A stretch of DNA of 64,000 bases from Triplophysa rosa. Taxonomy: Eukaryota > Chordata > Actinopteri > Cypriniformes > Nemacheilidae. The position numbers and the translations under genes are program-made. Of this stretch, positions 1 through 12,651 are shown piece after piece. Positions within the stretch are counted from its first letter, which is position 1. Each line of letters begins with the position of its first letter. The stretch is taken from assembly GCF_024868665.1 (NCBI RefSeq), contig NW_026634411.1, positions 25,250 to 89,249 of the forward strand, written 5' to 3'. Under the pieces are notes generated by a model. That model made no database searches. It had not been told where the DNA came from and saw only the letters and a list, made by a program, of their open reading frames with translations.

Positions 1-116
<116 letters not shown>

Positions 117-239
117 ACCACGGCAACTCTCTGGCGCGTCCACGCGGGTTTAAAGCTTAACGACGTTACACACAAAGTGAATGAATGAGTGAAGAAGAGT
201 GAGTGTGTGGTGTTGTGTTTTAAAATGTGTGCTCTTCCT

Positions 240-809
240 TGGTCTGACAAGTTGTGTGCAGTGTAGTTGTGTGTGGTGGTGGTGTTTATGTGAAGTTGTG
301 TAGTATTTCAGTGTGTGTGTCAATGTGTGTTTTGCAGTTCACTCATGTAGTTGTGTGTGGTCGTGCTTTTGTGAAGTTGTGTATTAATTTGTAACACGCC
401 CGCCGTGTGACTGGCAGTGCTGCAGTGAATAAATTTCCTGTTTGAAATTAAACAAAGAGAGACACAGTTGTGCTGCTTCATATCGTGGCGTCGCTCTTGT
501 AATGCTCTCTTCTTCGCGACTCACCCTAAACCCCACAGTCAACGCAGCATCTCCCCCTACTGTCCCCGGACAGTACTACACATCACCATTAGACATAATA
601 ACACTCATTTAAACAATATTACAAATACTCAGATAATCAAGTCCATGGCATAAAAAACAAATAATTACTACCATTTCTGTGACTACACAAACAGGGTGTC
701 ACATTGTGTGTGTGTGTGTGTGTGTGTGTGTACGTTTTGCAGTTCACTTGTGTAGTTGTGTGTGGTGGTCTTTATGTGCGGTTGTGTAGTATTTCATTGT
801 ATTTGTGTG

Positions 810-841
<32 letters not shown>

Positions 842-960
842 TGTGTGTGTGTGTACGTTTTGCAGTTCACTTGTGTAGTTGTGTGTGGTGGTATTTATGT
901 GAGGTTTTGTAGTATTTCATTGTGTTGTTATGTGGTGTGTGTGTATATGTTTTGACAGGG
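240..960. repeat. TG-rich minisatellite
   Basis: A unit containing TTTGCAGTTCACTTGTGTAG followed by a GTGTGTGGTGGT...TTTATGTGAGGTTGTGTAGTATTTCA stretch recurs, imperfectly, near 255, 335, 738 and 858. It is interleaved with pure TG/CG-TG runs, and with non-repetitive sequence at 400-690. No gene seen. Confidence 0.65.
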
Positions 961-1524
961 TTGTGTTTAGAATAGCTGAGTGTGTGTGATGTCGTGGGCT
1001 GAGATTTAAATGCGTTTGTTTGGATAACACACATTCTTCACCCGCTGACAGACCACCAGCCTCACTGCAACACCTCTGAACAGATCTGAGATCAGCATCT
1101 TTTTTCATCACACAGGTAATTAACACAACACAACAATGTCTCACACACACAGCTGAAGAAATAAGAGGTGTGTCAATACACACACACACACACACACACT
1201 CAGAGCATTTTAAACTTCTCAATTATGTCTCGTTCAGAAGTTTCTCACAAACCTTGGAGCTGTAAGTGTGAGATGTGTTGTTGAGTCTGAGCACAGATTG
1301 AGAAATGTGAGATCTCCTCTGAAACTCTAGAGGAGACGTGTGAGATTATCAGAGCCGTTTGTTCTTAGGGGACCAAAACTGAGACTTAAACAAACATCTC
1401 CAGACAGAGTCCTGCAAACTCAAAACTCACAAGTGATCACACGCACGCACACACGCACGCACACACGCATGCACACACGTGCATGTTTGGTTTACTACCT
1501 CCACACGCACACATTAGGTTAGGG
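961..1524. other. No recognised gene; CA-rich spacer
   Basis: Unique-looking AT-rich sequence with a CA run at 1178-1200 and CGCACACA repeats at 1440-1480. No coding signal recognised. Confidence 0.5.
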
Positions 1525-2515
1525 CAGCATTTCTCAAAGTGTTGGGCGGGACCCACTGGTGGGGAATAGTGTCACGGTCCCACCTTCTTGTTTCTGAATT
1601 TCTAGTCGTGTGGCGGGATCGGGGCAGAGCCCTTAGGTTCTATGTGAGGAAACCATGAGATGTTTATGTTTTTGACATCTCATGTGTTTTCTTGTGTCTT
1701 GTCATTGGCCCCGCCCCTCTCGTTTCTTGTATTGTTTCCCGGCCGTGTCTTATGTTTCACACCTGCCCTCGCTCATTATCCCTTGTTTGTCTTTCCTATA
1801 TATACCCTCTTGTTTCTTTGTCTTGTGTTCGTGGATTGTGTTTCACGTGTACGTGCTTGTTCGTGTCTCGTGCGGTGTGTCGGTTCCCTGAGTTCCTGTC
1901 TTGCCTTTCTTAGCGTCCCTGTATTGTGAGTTGTGGTTATTATCATTTAGTTCTGGTTTTTTCCCCCTTGAGGGAAGTTTTTGGTTTCTAGTTTGTATTT
2001 TAGTTCATCGTGTCAGACACCCCCTCGTGGGTTTTCCTTTGTTCAGAGCTTTATGTTGTTCTGTTAAAGTATGTATTTGTTAACCCCTTCTTCGCTGTCC
2101 TGCATTTGGGTTCTTTCCACGCCAGCCCGTGACAAATAGAGACATCACATCACATGACAAGTGGGGCGTGACAAACAGGAGGAAATTTCGTCCTTTTTGT
2201 GCCCATCTCTATTCATTCCTTTATTTGTTGACCATACACTCAAATAGAACAATGACACATTTAAATGTAAGCCGTACTCAAAACAACATCAGACTGCGAA
2301 GAAAATGTCACGTGGAATGTGAATTGAAGCGGAACAAAAACTTTAATATGGAGAGACAGTAGGCGATAAAAGTTAGGAATGGATACGTTTGTGACATGGA
2401 ATGTAGATAAACCACGACAGACAGTGGACCTAAAGTTTATTGCCATTTTGTTGGGGCTCGGAATCCTTCTCTACCTCCAAAGTGTGGAATGACAGAAATA
2501 GTTTGAGAAACACTG
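1525..2515. mobile_element. hAT-like non-autonomous element carrying a solo LTR
   Basis: Ends are inverted: CAGCATTTCTCAAAGT at the left and the complement of CAGTGTTTCTCAAACT at the right. Flanking octamers GGTTAGGG (1517-1524) and GTTTAAGG (2516-2523) match at 6 of 8, a weak hAT-type target duplication. The interior is interrupted by the LTR at 1570-2134. No transposase seen. Confidence 0.55.
1570..2134. mobile_element. Solo LTR of an LTR retrotransposon
   Basis: 565 bp with terminal TGTCACGG...CCGTGACA, flanked by a perfect 5-bp target duplication AATAG (1565-1569 and 2135-2139). A TATATATA box at about 1798 suggests a plus-strand promoter. There is no internal coding region, so only the recombined LTR remains. 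Superfamily not determined. Confidence 0.75.
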
Positions 2516-2627
2516 GTTTAAGGAAGGCAATAGAATATACACGTTGTCCAGTATTACAATCATTACGCCTGTGTGTGTGTGTGTGTGTGTGTGCGTGCGT
2601 GTGTGCGTGCGTGCGTGCGTGCGTGCC

Positions 2628-2866
2628 AGCTCAAAACATACCTGTTCCGCATTTATTTGACTAATCAATAACTGTCTGTCTGTCTAAAAAAAAGGTTGTT
2701 GTTCATTCTCTCCCTCTCTTACTCCAGCTTTAATCCTCTAGTAGCATGGCCTTGTAAACTAACAGTACCGTTTAGCGTGTTGACAGAATGTTTATATGCT
2801 CTCCTACTTGTAAGTCGCTTTGGATAAAAGCGTCTGCCAAATGAATAAATATTAATGTGTGTGTGC
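2628..2866 (+). mobile_element. 3' end of an L2-like LINE
   Basis: The first bases encode an LKTYLFR-type end of a LINE polyprotein. They are followed by a short 3' UTR ending in the widespread teleost tail TAAGTCGCTTTGGATAAAAG. A TG repeat (2573-2627) precedes it. Confidence 0.6.
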
Positions 2867-3400
2867 CAGTGTTTGGGATAAAACAGATCAGCAGATGTCC
2901 TGTAATGTCATGATTTCTTAAGTCACTTCTGATCAATGAAACTCTCACTAAACTCTTTCTTTCACATTATTTGACACACATGTGGATTAGTATAAAGTGA
3001 TCATTCCTATGAAGATTTCATTAATCTAAAGTGTTAAAATAAGACCATGAGGTAAATGTGTGAATTGCTCCATCTCCATCTCTCTGTACTTCAACGTCTT
3101 CTAGAAAAGAAGCAGAGAATCAAATGTGTATTTATGGCATGTGTTTGTTTCTATTAAAGTGTCATAATTAGTATAATAGTAAATGTATTATTATAATAAC
3201 AAAAATATGATAAAATAGAAAAGAAAATTGTCTGACAGGCCGAAAGAGAGCGAGACAGAGAGGAAGAGAACACGTGTATAAAGGTAAATGACAACAAGAA
3301 AGATGACAGGAAAGAGTAAACAGATGGATGAGTGAGAGAGAGATAGAGAGATAAAGAGAGATACATATATATTGTATATACTGCGCTGCTCTCGGTCATT
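2867..3400. other. No recognised gene
   Basis: AT-rich spacer with a GA-rich stretch near 3240-3370. No splice-bounded open frame or repeat family recognised. Confidence 0.5.
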
Positions 3401-3423
3401 GAAGCCCTGAGACTGTCGTCTGT

Positions 3424-4478
3424 ACTCGTCCTACTCTGCTGCCTTTGACACTGTTAACCACCACATACTCCTGTCAACCCTCAAGGCTATGGGTGTCTCT
3501 GGAGTGGTGCTACAATGGTTCAGGTCTTACCTCTCAGGTAGGTCATTTAGAGTATCCTGCAGAGGTGAGGTCTCTGAGTCCCAACATCTCGATACAGGGG
3601 TGCCTCAGGGCTCAGTGCTTGGACCGTTTCTCTTTTCTGTATACATGACATCCTTAGGCTCTGTCATTCCGAAACATGGCTTTTCCTATCACTGCTATGC
3701 GGATGATACACAACTCCACCTGTCATTTCAGCCTGACGATCCGACTGTTTCTGCACGCATTTCAGCATGCCTAGGCAACATTTCGCTCTGGATGAAGGAC
3801 CATCACCTGCAGCTGAACCTTGCCAAAACAGAATTGCTTGTGATCCTGGCCAACCCAAAGATTCATCACAACCCCTCCATACATCGACCTTCACACCTTC
3901 CAGAGCGGCCAGAAACCTGGGAGTGGTAATCAATGATCAGCTTAATCATCCTCTACAACATTAGGAAAATTAGACCTTTCCTGTCCTAGCATGCTAGCCT
4001 ACGCAAGTCCTAGTCCAGACTCTTGTCCTGTCCAGACTGGACTATTGCAATGCGCTACTGGCTGGACTCCCAGCTTGCACAACCAAACCTCTACAGATGA
4101 TCCAGAATGCAGCGGCAAGAGTGGACTTCAATGAACCCAAGAGAGCGCACTTCACGCCTCTCATTGGCTCCCTATAGTCGCTCGCATCAAATTCAAGACT
4201 CTGCTCCTGGCCTACAAGACCACCACTGGTTCTGCACCCCCTTACCTTCACTCGCTCATGCAGACTTGTGTACCTGCCAGATCCTTATGCTCTGCAAATG
4301 AACGATGTCTTGTAGTGCCCTCCCAAAAAGGTAAAAAATCTCTCTCACGTACCGTCTCTGGATCGGTTCCACATCTGTGTAATGATCTGCCCGCTGCTAC
4401 AAGATCAGATCAGATTCTGTGGCCATCTTTAAGAACCGTCTGAAAACACGTCTCTTCCGTCAGCACATGACCCATTAG
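3424..4478 (+). mobile_element. Degenerate L2-clade LINE reverse transcriptase fragment
   Basis: The frame at about 3425-3890 encodes [10 protein letters not shown], the RT motif [10 protein letters not shown] and the catalytic YADDTQL box, all typical of L2/CR1-like LINEs. Frameshifts follow. Later motifs appear in other frames: [29 protein letters not shown], and a terminal LKTRLFRQH before a stop near 4478. It is 5'-truncated and dead. Confidence 0.85.
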
Positions 4479-5142
4479 TTCTGACTTCTATCTCTTTTCT
4501 ACTCTTTCTATCCATAAAAAACACCTCAACTTTGTATACTGTGGTAGGCTATATGAGACCAGTTGAGGCTCTGTGAGCCCCAGACCCTATTGTTGCTATA
4601 TTGATTTTGACATGTTTGACCTCAAGTGATTGGACAATTCTCAACAGTTTCACAGAGAATCCTTTACTCACCCAGAACCCCGGTACGGAACATTATGAAG
4701 TTTAAATACACGTTTAGAACTAAAGACTGCATGAACCTGATTTACAAATTCACACTAACAGTGATAAAGGATGAGCTTTACTTGCCCTTACTATAAAGTG
4801 TGTACACTGCATGCCAGATACGCCACACAAGCAGAGAACCCATTATAATCACTGATGCTGTGTAAGTAATCCCTGTTATTGTTTTTTCTGTTTACTCTTT
4901 GGTTTACACACTAGTAAACTGTAGTAAATTGTAAGGTGCTGTTATATTTTATAGCTATATATAGATTTTATAAATGTTTTCAGTAGTACTATCTATAGTT
5001 GTTGTGCTTGTATCGCTTAACACAAATAAATGAAGAGACACCCGATGGACTGTTGTTACTCTTTACTGAACTAAAGTTAACTGAAAAGTTACTCTCGTGT
5101 TTTGTTACAGAAGAGATGGATGGCCAACCAAAACACTAAACA

Positions 5143-5181
<39 letters not shown>

Positions 5182-5540
5182 ACAACTCCAGAGTTTCCTC
5201 TCCATACACTACAATAGTGAATTGATAACTGTAGAAAATACTGTATTATACCTTAATATTTACTATGGTACGGTACAAAAACACTTTAGCATCTAGGATA
5301 TTTACTACAGTTTACTATGATAAATAATAAAGTATACAGCTATATCTTGTTTCATTTGGACTGGCACCTGATTACTGTTAATAAACACTATTACATGCTT
5401 TGACCTGTTTTAAGCTGAGCAGTGATGATACGTTTCCATCACGTCAAACGGTTTGTTTGCTGAGTGTGTTGATGTATTGAAGCGTTTGACTCACTGTTTC
5501 TCATTCAGTTCTTCTGAATTGAATGAATTGAAGTGTATCA
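4479..5540. other. LINE 3' flank and spacer
   Basis: Contains GTATACTGTGGTAGGCTATA, also seen (reverse complement) in the LINE tail near 54,950. Otherwise AT-rich sequence with a CT run at 5141-5177. No gene recognised. Confidence 0.45.
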
Positions 5541-5545
5541 GTGTG

Positions 5546-5692
5546 ATGTCTGGATGGAGCGAGTGGTTCTGTATTCTTCTGCTGATGTGTCCTGACAAAA
5601 CCTTTCCATCTCTGAGATCCAAACGAAACGTTCAGGAAATCCACAACCTGCCTGAAGCAAAACAAACAACCTCAGGAGAAGATGACAGATAA
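5546..5692 (+). CDS. Candidate small ORF, 48 aa, secreted-peptide-like; not recognised
   Basis: An ATG-initiated frame starts MSGWSEWFCILLLMC, a short hydrophobic stretch, then a basic RSKR site followed by an acidic/polar tail ending GEDDR. A splice-acceptor-like TTCTCATTCAG ends about 43 bp upstream. Hydrophobic start plus RSKR resembles a small prohormone, but I recognise no family and chance is quite possible. Confidence 0.2.
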   Translation: MSGWSEWFCILLLMCPDKTFPSLRSKRNVQEIHNLPEAKQTTSGEDDR

Positions 5693-5699
5693 TGTTTAA

Positions 5700-6001
5700 T
5701 TCTGTTTAAATGAAGAACACACACACACACACACACACACTCTCTTCATGACCTGGGGAGGTTCATGTGTAAGACACTAAAGGAATAAAGGAACACATGG
5801 TGGGAGGCAGTTCATCCGTCCTGACCTGTGATGGACCTCACACTGTTTCCACCAGCGTCTCTGTGTCAGTGTGTGTGTGCAGGTCAAACCGAGGGGAAAT
5901 TCTTTCTAATAAAAATAATTTGCTGCTTGTGTTGAGACAGCAGTTGTGTCCCGTGACAAACATCAGGATTCAAACACTGTATCATCAGATAAAACTAACA
6001 G

Positions 6002-6034
<33 letters not shown>

Positions 6035-6313
6035 TTTTTGTCCCCACAACGTGATGAATACCAGAACACGCACGCACACAAACACACACAAACACGCACA
6101 CGCACACACACGCACGCACACACACAAACACGCACACACACAAACACGCACACACACAAACACGCACACACACACACACACACACTAATCACACGCACCG
6201 CATCGCTATCTGCACATGTCACACACTACGACTACATCACACTACCGACAAATTCACACACAAAGGCACACGTACTATTGTGGCTCTAGCAATGCAAAAA
6301 GGGTCACACACAG
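5700..6313. repeat. CA microsatellite region
   Basis: Perfect CA runs at 5709-5740 and 6003-6032, and a compound CA/CGCA/AACA tract at 6065-6185. No gene recognised. Confidence 0.85.
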
Positions 6314-6582
6314 GCTTTGGTTTACTATCCCGTGGGGACAGTCCAAGGCGTAATGTTTTTATACTGTACAAACTGTATATTCTATCCCCTATCAACCCTA
6401 CCAAACCTAAAGATCATAGAACACTTTTTGCATTTTTAGATTTGTAAAAAATATTGTTCTTCTGTACAATTTATAAGCTTTTGTGCCCATGAGGACCTCA
6501 ATTTTGGTCCCCACGGTGACACGAGTCCCCATGTGTTGGTGTGTATTCAGGTTTAGGTCCCCACCGGGATATACAAACATGA
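6314..6582 (+). mobile_element. GTCCCC-type MITE, copy 1
   Basis: A ~270 bp element starting GGTTTACTATCCCGTGGGGA and ending GGTCCCCACCGGGATATACA. It has imperfect inverted ends, no coding capacity, and CA repeats on both sides. Copies recur throughout the window. Confidence 0.75.
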
Positions 6583-6663
6583 CATCAATCATTCAACACA
6601 CGCATCCGACTACACACATCCATCACTACATCACCACGATCACACACACATTACTACATCACA

Positions 6664-6714
<51 letters not shown>

Positions 6715-8240
6715 CTCTGATGAGAGTGTGGATCTCTGGGACACCACACAATATTAAAACCATCATCTGTTAGTAGCACAAAAAATAGAAATCAACATAC
6801 AGTAATAAAGTACACAAACATCTGCTATACAAACACACACTTTCATCACTGCATCAAATGTGCTGAGACTCATTTTGTGCGATTAGATTTTTGGACTTCT
6901 ATCTCGACATGTGCAGCTAAAGATGAACACAACAGCTCACTTCATCATTTCAATAATCTTCATGTTCTCATCAGATATCTGATTGAATTCTTCAGTATTG
7001 TCACATCATTACGGAGTTCATAAATCACTCACCAGCTTCAGTGATGTCATCTTCATTTCTCTCATGGTTACGGTTGAGGTCATGTGATCTGCAAACCACA
7101 AAGCAAACACACAATCTGGATTTCATTAAACACACACGCACACAGTTACTTTCAATTTCCTTTTGGAGATTCATTACATCTGTGATTTTGTCTTTCTAGA
7201 TGTCTTCTAGTGTTAAACATACAGTATATTATTTATTCATCTCCCACTTTAAATACAAAACAATATTATTTATAAAGGAAGAACATCTTTACATCTAGAA
7301 AAAAAACATTTAGGCACAGACTTGTAAAAAACATACAATACTTTCATTCCACCTCTAAATGCTATGAGAAAACAGACAGACAGACACATGGACATGTCTG
7401 GCCCTGAGCTCCAGCCAATCACAGATCTCCATTCCACAGGCACAGGAAGTGCAGAGGAGGGCAGCGTCTGGTTGCAGGAAGTCTCTGGAAAACTCTGGTC
7501 TCCACCTCTAATGTCTTTTCAAGCTGTCCCGTCTCTCTTTCTCTCTCCGTCAAAGGTTTTCTCTGTTTCCTCCAGTTCTCAGGAATGACTCGCACTTCTC
7601 AAGATCGTCTCCTGTTGAACACTCGGTGTTAGAACATCAGGACCGTCATGTGAACGTTTGCCAAATGAAGTGAACAATACAGAAGATAAAAAAGGGACAG
7701 ATGTCAGAATCCTCCAGAAGTGAGGAAATCATCAACACATGACATCACAGATGCTGTAAAGGCTCTAGAATAATCACAACATTCGACACTGTTACCTGAA
7801 CTGTCCCGTGGAGACACTTACTGTGACATTAACTACATCAGAGACATGAAAACCAACCTTTACTTGTTTCAACTATTGACTCATGAACAGAATAAACTAG
7901 AAGTTCACGCTAACAGATCAGAGTGTAACATTTCAACAACCGTGAACTAACAGCAACACAATCATCAAGATAAAACAACAGCAGCTCATTCAGTGGCATT
8001 GTGGGTAATGACGGATGATCTCTATACCCAACACACCGCTGGAATCTACATGAATGAACTATATTCAATAAGACTGAGAAGTGGAGTTTACATTCTTCAG
8101 TCTCCAGATTGAGTGTTGCGATGTCTCCAGATGTTTTGTCTGTATGTGTGTTCACCTGGAGTTTGTGCGATTCCTCAAAGCCGTCAAGAAAGCCAGGATT
8201 CTTTCTGACAAAACATTTTACAAGCAGCAACATACGAAAT
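6583..8240. other. Long gene-poor stretch, two weak candidate exons
   Basis: A CA run spans 6665-6712. On the minus strand two short open segments are bounded by good splice sites: 7035-7092 (reads SHDLNRNHERNEDDITEA) and about 8149-8207 (reads KNPGFLDGFEESHKLQ). Neither matches a family I know. The human neighbour beyond ARSB is LHFPL2, which these do not resemble. Nothing else seen. Confidence 0.2.
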
Positions 8241-8345
8241 ATTTCATCAACTCAACTCAACTTTATTTATATTTATATATTTTCATTGTTACAAAGCAGC
8301 TGTACATGAGACATATTGACTATAAGCAAAACAATTAAAGTTGTA
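8241..8345 (-). mobile_element. LINE-type 3' tail with TCAAC repeat
   Basis: ATCAACTCAACTCAACTTTA followed by an AT-rich stretch resembles the reverse complement of the LINE tail (AAAGCGCTATATAAATAAA then GAATT repeats) seen near 30,350 and 41,560. Confidence 0.4.
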
Positions 8346-8472
8346 CCTGCAAAAACAAGAAAAAGTTGAAAACACAGAAGACAGACACACCCACACACAA
8401 AACACTCCACACACACAATAGGCACACGTACTAACACACACACACACACGCACACGCACACACACACACACA

Positions 8473-8746
8473 GGCTTTGGTTTACTATCCCCGTGGGGAC
8501 AGTCCATAGGCGTAATGTTTTTATACTGTACAAACGGTATATTCTATCCCCTATCCCTAACCCTATCCCTAAACCTAAAGATCATAGAACACTTTTTGCA
8601 TTTTTAGATTTGTAAAAAATATTGTTCTGTACAATTTATAAGCTTTTCTGCCCATGAGGACCTCAATTTTGGTCCCCACGGTGACACGAGTCCCCATGTG
8701 TTGGTGTGTATTCAGGTTTAGGTCCCCACCGGGATATACAAACATG
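8473..8746 (+). mobile_element. GTCCCC-type MITE, copy 2
   Basis: Full-length element between CA repeats (8440-8472 and 8747-8825). The right-hand repeat is the breakpoint of the 8827-16174 duplicate. Confidence 0.75.
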
Positions 8747-8964
8747 AACACACACACACACAGACACACACACACGCAGACACACACACACACGCAGACA
8801 CACGCACACACACACACACACACGCATTGTTTGGGTAAACTCATGCTCAAAGGTCTTCATGTTTTAGCCTGTGAGAAAGTTTTGAAGGAATGTGTCCGCG
8901 TGTCAGTGGAGTGAGTGAGATGTGTGTGCGTGACAGCGGTGTTCAGGGCTCTAGATGACAGTAC

Positions 8965-10449
8965 CTGTTGAGAATACGAGCACAGTGTTGTTCCACAGTC
9001 CTGCGTCCTGAAGAGCTTTGCTAACGTTCCCCACGGCTTCGTCCATCACCGACACCATCCCCGCGTACTCTCGCCTCAGTTTATCCTTGATGAAACTGTA
9101 GGGCGTGACGTAGCGCTCGGGTACCTGCATGGGCCCGTGAACCGCCTGCAGCGCCAGATACAGGAAGAGCGGCTACAAGAACACATCAAATAATAATCCC
9201 CATCAAACCCAAAACACCTGCGGAAAGAGCCAGACATCTCCTGACGAGTGCACAGGTCGACACGGCTGTTACAGTAAATGGGAACCTGTGTTACCATTTA
9301 CTGAGTGTCCTTGATTTTATATCCCGGTGGGGACTTAAACCTGAATACACTCCACCTCATGGGGACTCAAAAATGAGGTCCCCATGGGCAGAAAAGTTTT
9401 CAAAATATTTTTTGAAAATCAAAAAATGCAAAAGGTTTTCTATGATCTTCAGGTTTAGGGGATAACATATACAGCGTGTACTGTATAAAAATCATACGGT
9501 CTGTCCCCACGGAGATAATAAACCACACGTGTGTGGGTGTGTACTTTGTCAGGCGTGTGCTGGTGAATGATGTCCGCGGCTCTCTGTGTGAAGAGTTCTG
9601 TGGAGTATCGGCCCGTGTAACGCGTGGTCACATCTTCACCATCCCGCAGGTCCAGAGCACAGCGGGTGATGTTCAGCGGAGAGATGAAATAACATCTGTG
9701 ATGTGTGTAATAATCTTCGGAACCCGTCAGGTAACCTACACATCAACAGGCCGTTTTAAGACAACGCAAACTTTACCAGACACACAACAAGCCTTTCAAG
9801 TATTTAGGGAATCTGCATTTGAAGACTCGTGATCACACACCAAAAAACGACTGAAAGCCTCTGCGTGTGGGCAGACAGTCTCTCTGGAACATGCCCAGGT
9901 GCCATTTGCCCACCATGTGTGTGTTATAACCAGCGTCCCGCAGGATCTGTGGCAGGAGTCTCTCATCCAGAGGAACGCAGTACGGCTGACACGGCCAGAT
10001 GATCTGATGCTGGAGACCCGTGTGAATCTGACACACAACAACATACAGCCCATAATATAAACACTGGTGTACAACAGAAGCGCAACAGTGTTACTCGGAT
10101 GTGATCTTCATTTCAAATACCTTCTGATGTCATCACTAACGCCCAAGAAGACATACCGTGGCATAGATACTTGAGGAATATTTACTATAGTAAACTATAG
10201 TTTTACCTGATATCTGCCGGTCATCAGCTGGTTTCTGGACGGAGTGCACAGCGGCTGCACGTAATAACCCTCGAGCCGAACCCCCTGAGCCGATAACCGG
10301 TCCACGTGAGGAGTTCTGATCTCAGAACCGTGATATCCCACATCATTCCAGCCCAGATCATCCGCCAGTATAAACACGATATTCGGCTGTTTGGCGTCAA
10401 CACGAGCGAGAATACAGATAAAGACCAAACTAACTTCCCTCACATTCAT
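8965..10449 (-). pseudogene. Partial second copy of arylsulfatase B, exons 1-4 only
   Basis: Exons 10207-10449, 9841-10027, 9545-9735 and 8965-9172 are near-identical copies of arsb exons 1-4, including signal peptide, CTPSR and GKWHLG. Homology stops abruptly at about 8827 inside intron 4, where a CA repeat and a GTCCCC-type element begin. Exons 5-8 do not follow, so the DNGG segment and C-terminal domain are missing. As it stands it could only encode a truncated, probably inactive protein. It is part of the 8827-16174 duplicate. I cannot tell from sequence alone whether it is a recent real duplication or an assembly artefact. Confidence 0.85.
9318..9528 (-). mobile_element. Diverged GTCCCC-type MITE in arsb intron 3 (duplicate)
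   Basis: Inverted copy with altered interior, ending about 15 bp from arsb exon 3. The counterpart is at 19150-19360. Confidence 0.65.
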
Positions 10450-10574
10450 CTCGAGCTTTAGCGCTACTTCCGCTCACTGAAGCACGGAAGAGGTTCTTCC
10501 GAAAAAGAGCACGAGACACATTTATAACCTCTGACTGACTGACTGACTGAATACCGACAATTACACCAACACGT

Positions 10575-10732
10575 GTTCGACTTGATGCGGCGCCGCAAGA
10601 CCCGACAGGCGGATGACATCAAAGTACCGCGAGAGCGATTCGAAACCAAACTTTTTATAGTTTTTGAATGGCTCTCGCGGTACTTTGGTGTCATCCGCCT
10701 GTCGGGTCTTGCGGCGCCGCATCAAGTCGAAC
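10575..10732. mobile_element. Foldback element, duplicate copy
   Basis: Arms 10575-10641 and 10666-10732 are the same as in the 20407-20564 hairpin. It sits between the truncated arsb copy and the CLEAR-like box at 10779-10787. Confidence 0.8.
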
Positions 10733-11187
10733 AAGCCTCTTATTCGTTTATGGTGACGTTCTTCAGCGACCGGCCATATCACGTGACGTAATTAATATTC
10801 AGAAGCCGAGCCATTGGATTCGTCCAGTTTTAAAACAACGGATCGTTTCATGACATTATAAACAAATCATGCAAAACTTGTGGAATCTGTTATTCTGCTT
10901 CAATGTTTTTCATTGGAGGATGATATTGATTTGATATTTATATTTGATTGAATTATTATAATTGTCCGTTTTCATATTCACAAAGTTAAACGGGGTGAAA
11001 AAGTACCCAACTTTGTGCATTTTCAAAATGAAGTCAAGATATACTTGGGAAAACAAATATATCTTAAAAGCAAGGAAAACTATAAAGCTATTTAATAAAT
11101 ACAAGCTTTTTATGTAAAAGGCCTTTCAGTTTTTTCTAGAATTATTTTTATTTCTTTTTAGGGACAGGGTTTATGTACTCTTGTTTG

Positions 11188-11281
11188 TATAAGGGTGCGT
11201 TTACACTTGGCATTAACATGCGACCTGTATCTGGATGTTGTCCACATACACATTGAAAAGACAAGTGTAAACGCACCCCAA
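11188..11281. mobile_element. Short palindromic MITE, duplicate copy
   Basis: Inverted ends GGGTGCGTTTACACTTG and CAAGTGTAAACGCACCC enclose about 60 bp. The counterpart is at 21020-21113, between arsb and dmgdh. Confidence 0.6.
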
Positions 11282-12651
11282 TACTGTTCAAATTGTTCTT
11301 CATTCAAAAAAATCATGCAAGACACACAATTAAACCGGTCAAAAATAAAGTGTATTTCTTCAGAATGAAACTTCACAGTACAAAGATAAACAGAACGTAT
11401 CATCAAATACCAGTGGAATCCTTCGATGTGTAACTGTGAGATTTATTTCAGTTGATGTGCACATGTGTGGTCACTTCAGATGGTTCACACGGAGTAAAAC
11501 ATCAAGACATTGTGTTTCTACAGCAGCATTGAAAACTTTTGTACCCATAAAGATGACTTCAGCGTTGATTAAGACGTTCACAGATGAAGTCTTTCCTGAC
11601 AGCACCATCAGACCAGAAACTAAATGACACGGTGAAACATTCAACAGCAGTCCATCACTGGATCTCCCTCTCGCTCTTCTTCTTCTGCAGTCGTGTTCTG
11701 GCGGGTTCCGTGAGAACCAGTGGCTCCTGACTGACCGTGGCCGGGTATTTCTTACCCAGAAGTTCCACTTCCACCTTCTGTCCGATGTTCAGCAGATCCC
11801 CGGGCAGATAACCCAACGCCAGACTCTGATGTGTGCTGTAACTGTACGACCCTGATGTCGTATTTCCAACCACCTCCATGAAGAACAAACACAAACATCA
11901 GAAACACGTCTCACACATGATGAACAAGCACATGAACTACTATAAACCAGATCAGATATGAAATATTGAAATATTTGTGATGATTGAACACGATTACTGA
12001 ATCATAGGCTCAGTGAATCTCAACCTTCAGTTCTTCAGATGATCTGAATGATCTTTAACATTATTAAAAGAAAAGCAGTGAAATGACTGAGAAGTGTAAA
12101 GAAGAGGTGTTGTGTGCTGGTGTTTCATAAGCGAGATGTGAAATATCCTGACTGATGAAAGTGGGTTTCTGCTTTTCTTAAGATCACATTTACACATCAC
12201 GAGTGCTGATGAATGCGATGAGTTCATTCTTTACTTTGCCGTTGTGCCAGATGGTTTCATTGCCCTCGGGGTCGATGTGGTCTGTATGTAGTGTGAGGAA
12301 CGCCAGTTTACGCTTCAAACCCTGAGACTTGATCTCCAGCAGAGCCCGTTTCCCCATGAACTCTGCAGACTGATCCACACCAAACACACATCACGTCACA
12401 TCACATCACGTCACATCACATCACACATCAGCTCTTGTTTCATTGGCTTTTTAACAGCAGTGAGACCTTCGCTCAAGTCTCCCGTTTCTCAGATGTTTCT
12501 CCTAAAAACAGCCCATTATTCTCACATGTCTCATCTGCAGTCTCACAAAAAAAATCACTTTTTCATCAAAATCTTTCAGCTGCTCACAGTCATACTACAG
12601 CTCTGAACTCTTAACATGTCCACATTTCACTCATTTGTCTTGCATGTTTAA

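Noticed and set aside
9476..9832. 118-codon plus-strand frame (also 19308-19664)
   Set aside because: Antisense of arsb exon 3 plus a GTCCCC element; the minus-strand exon explains conservation.
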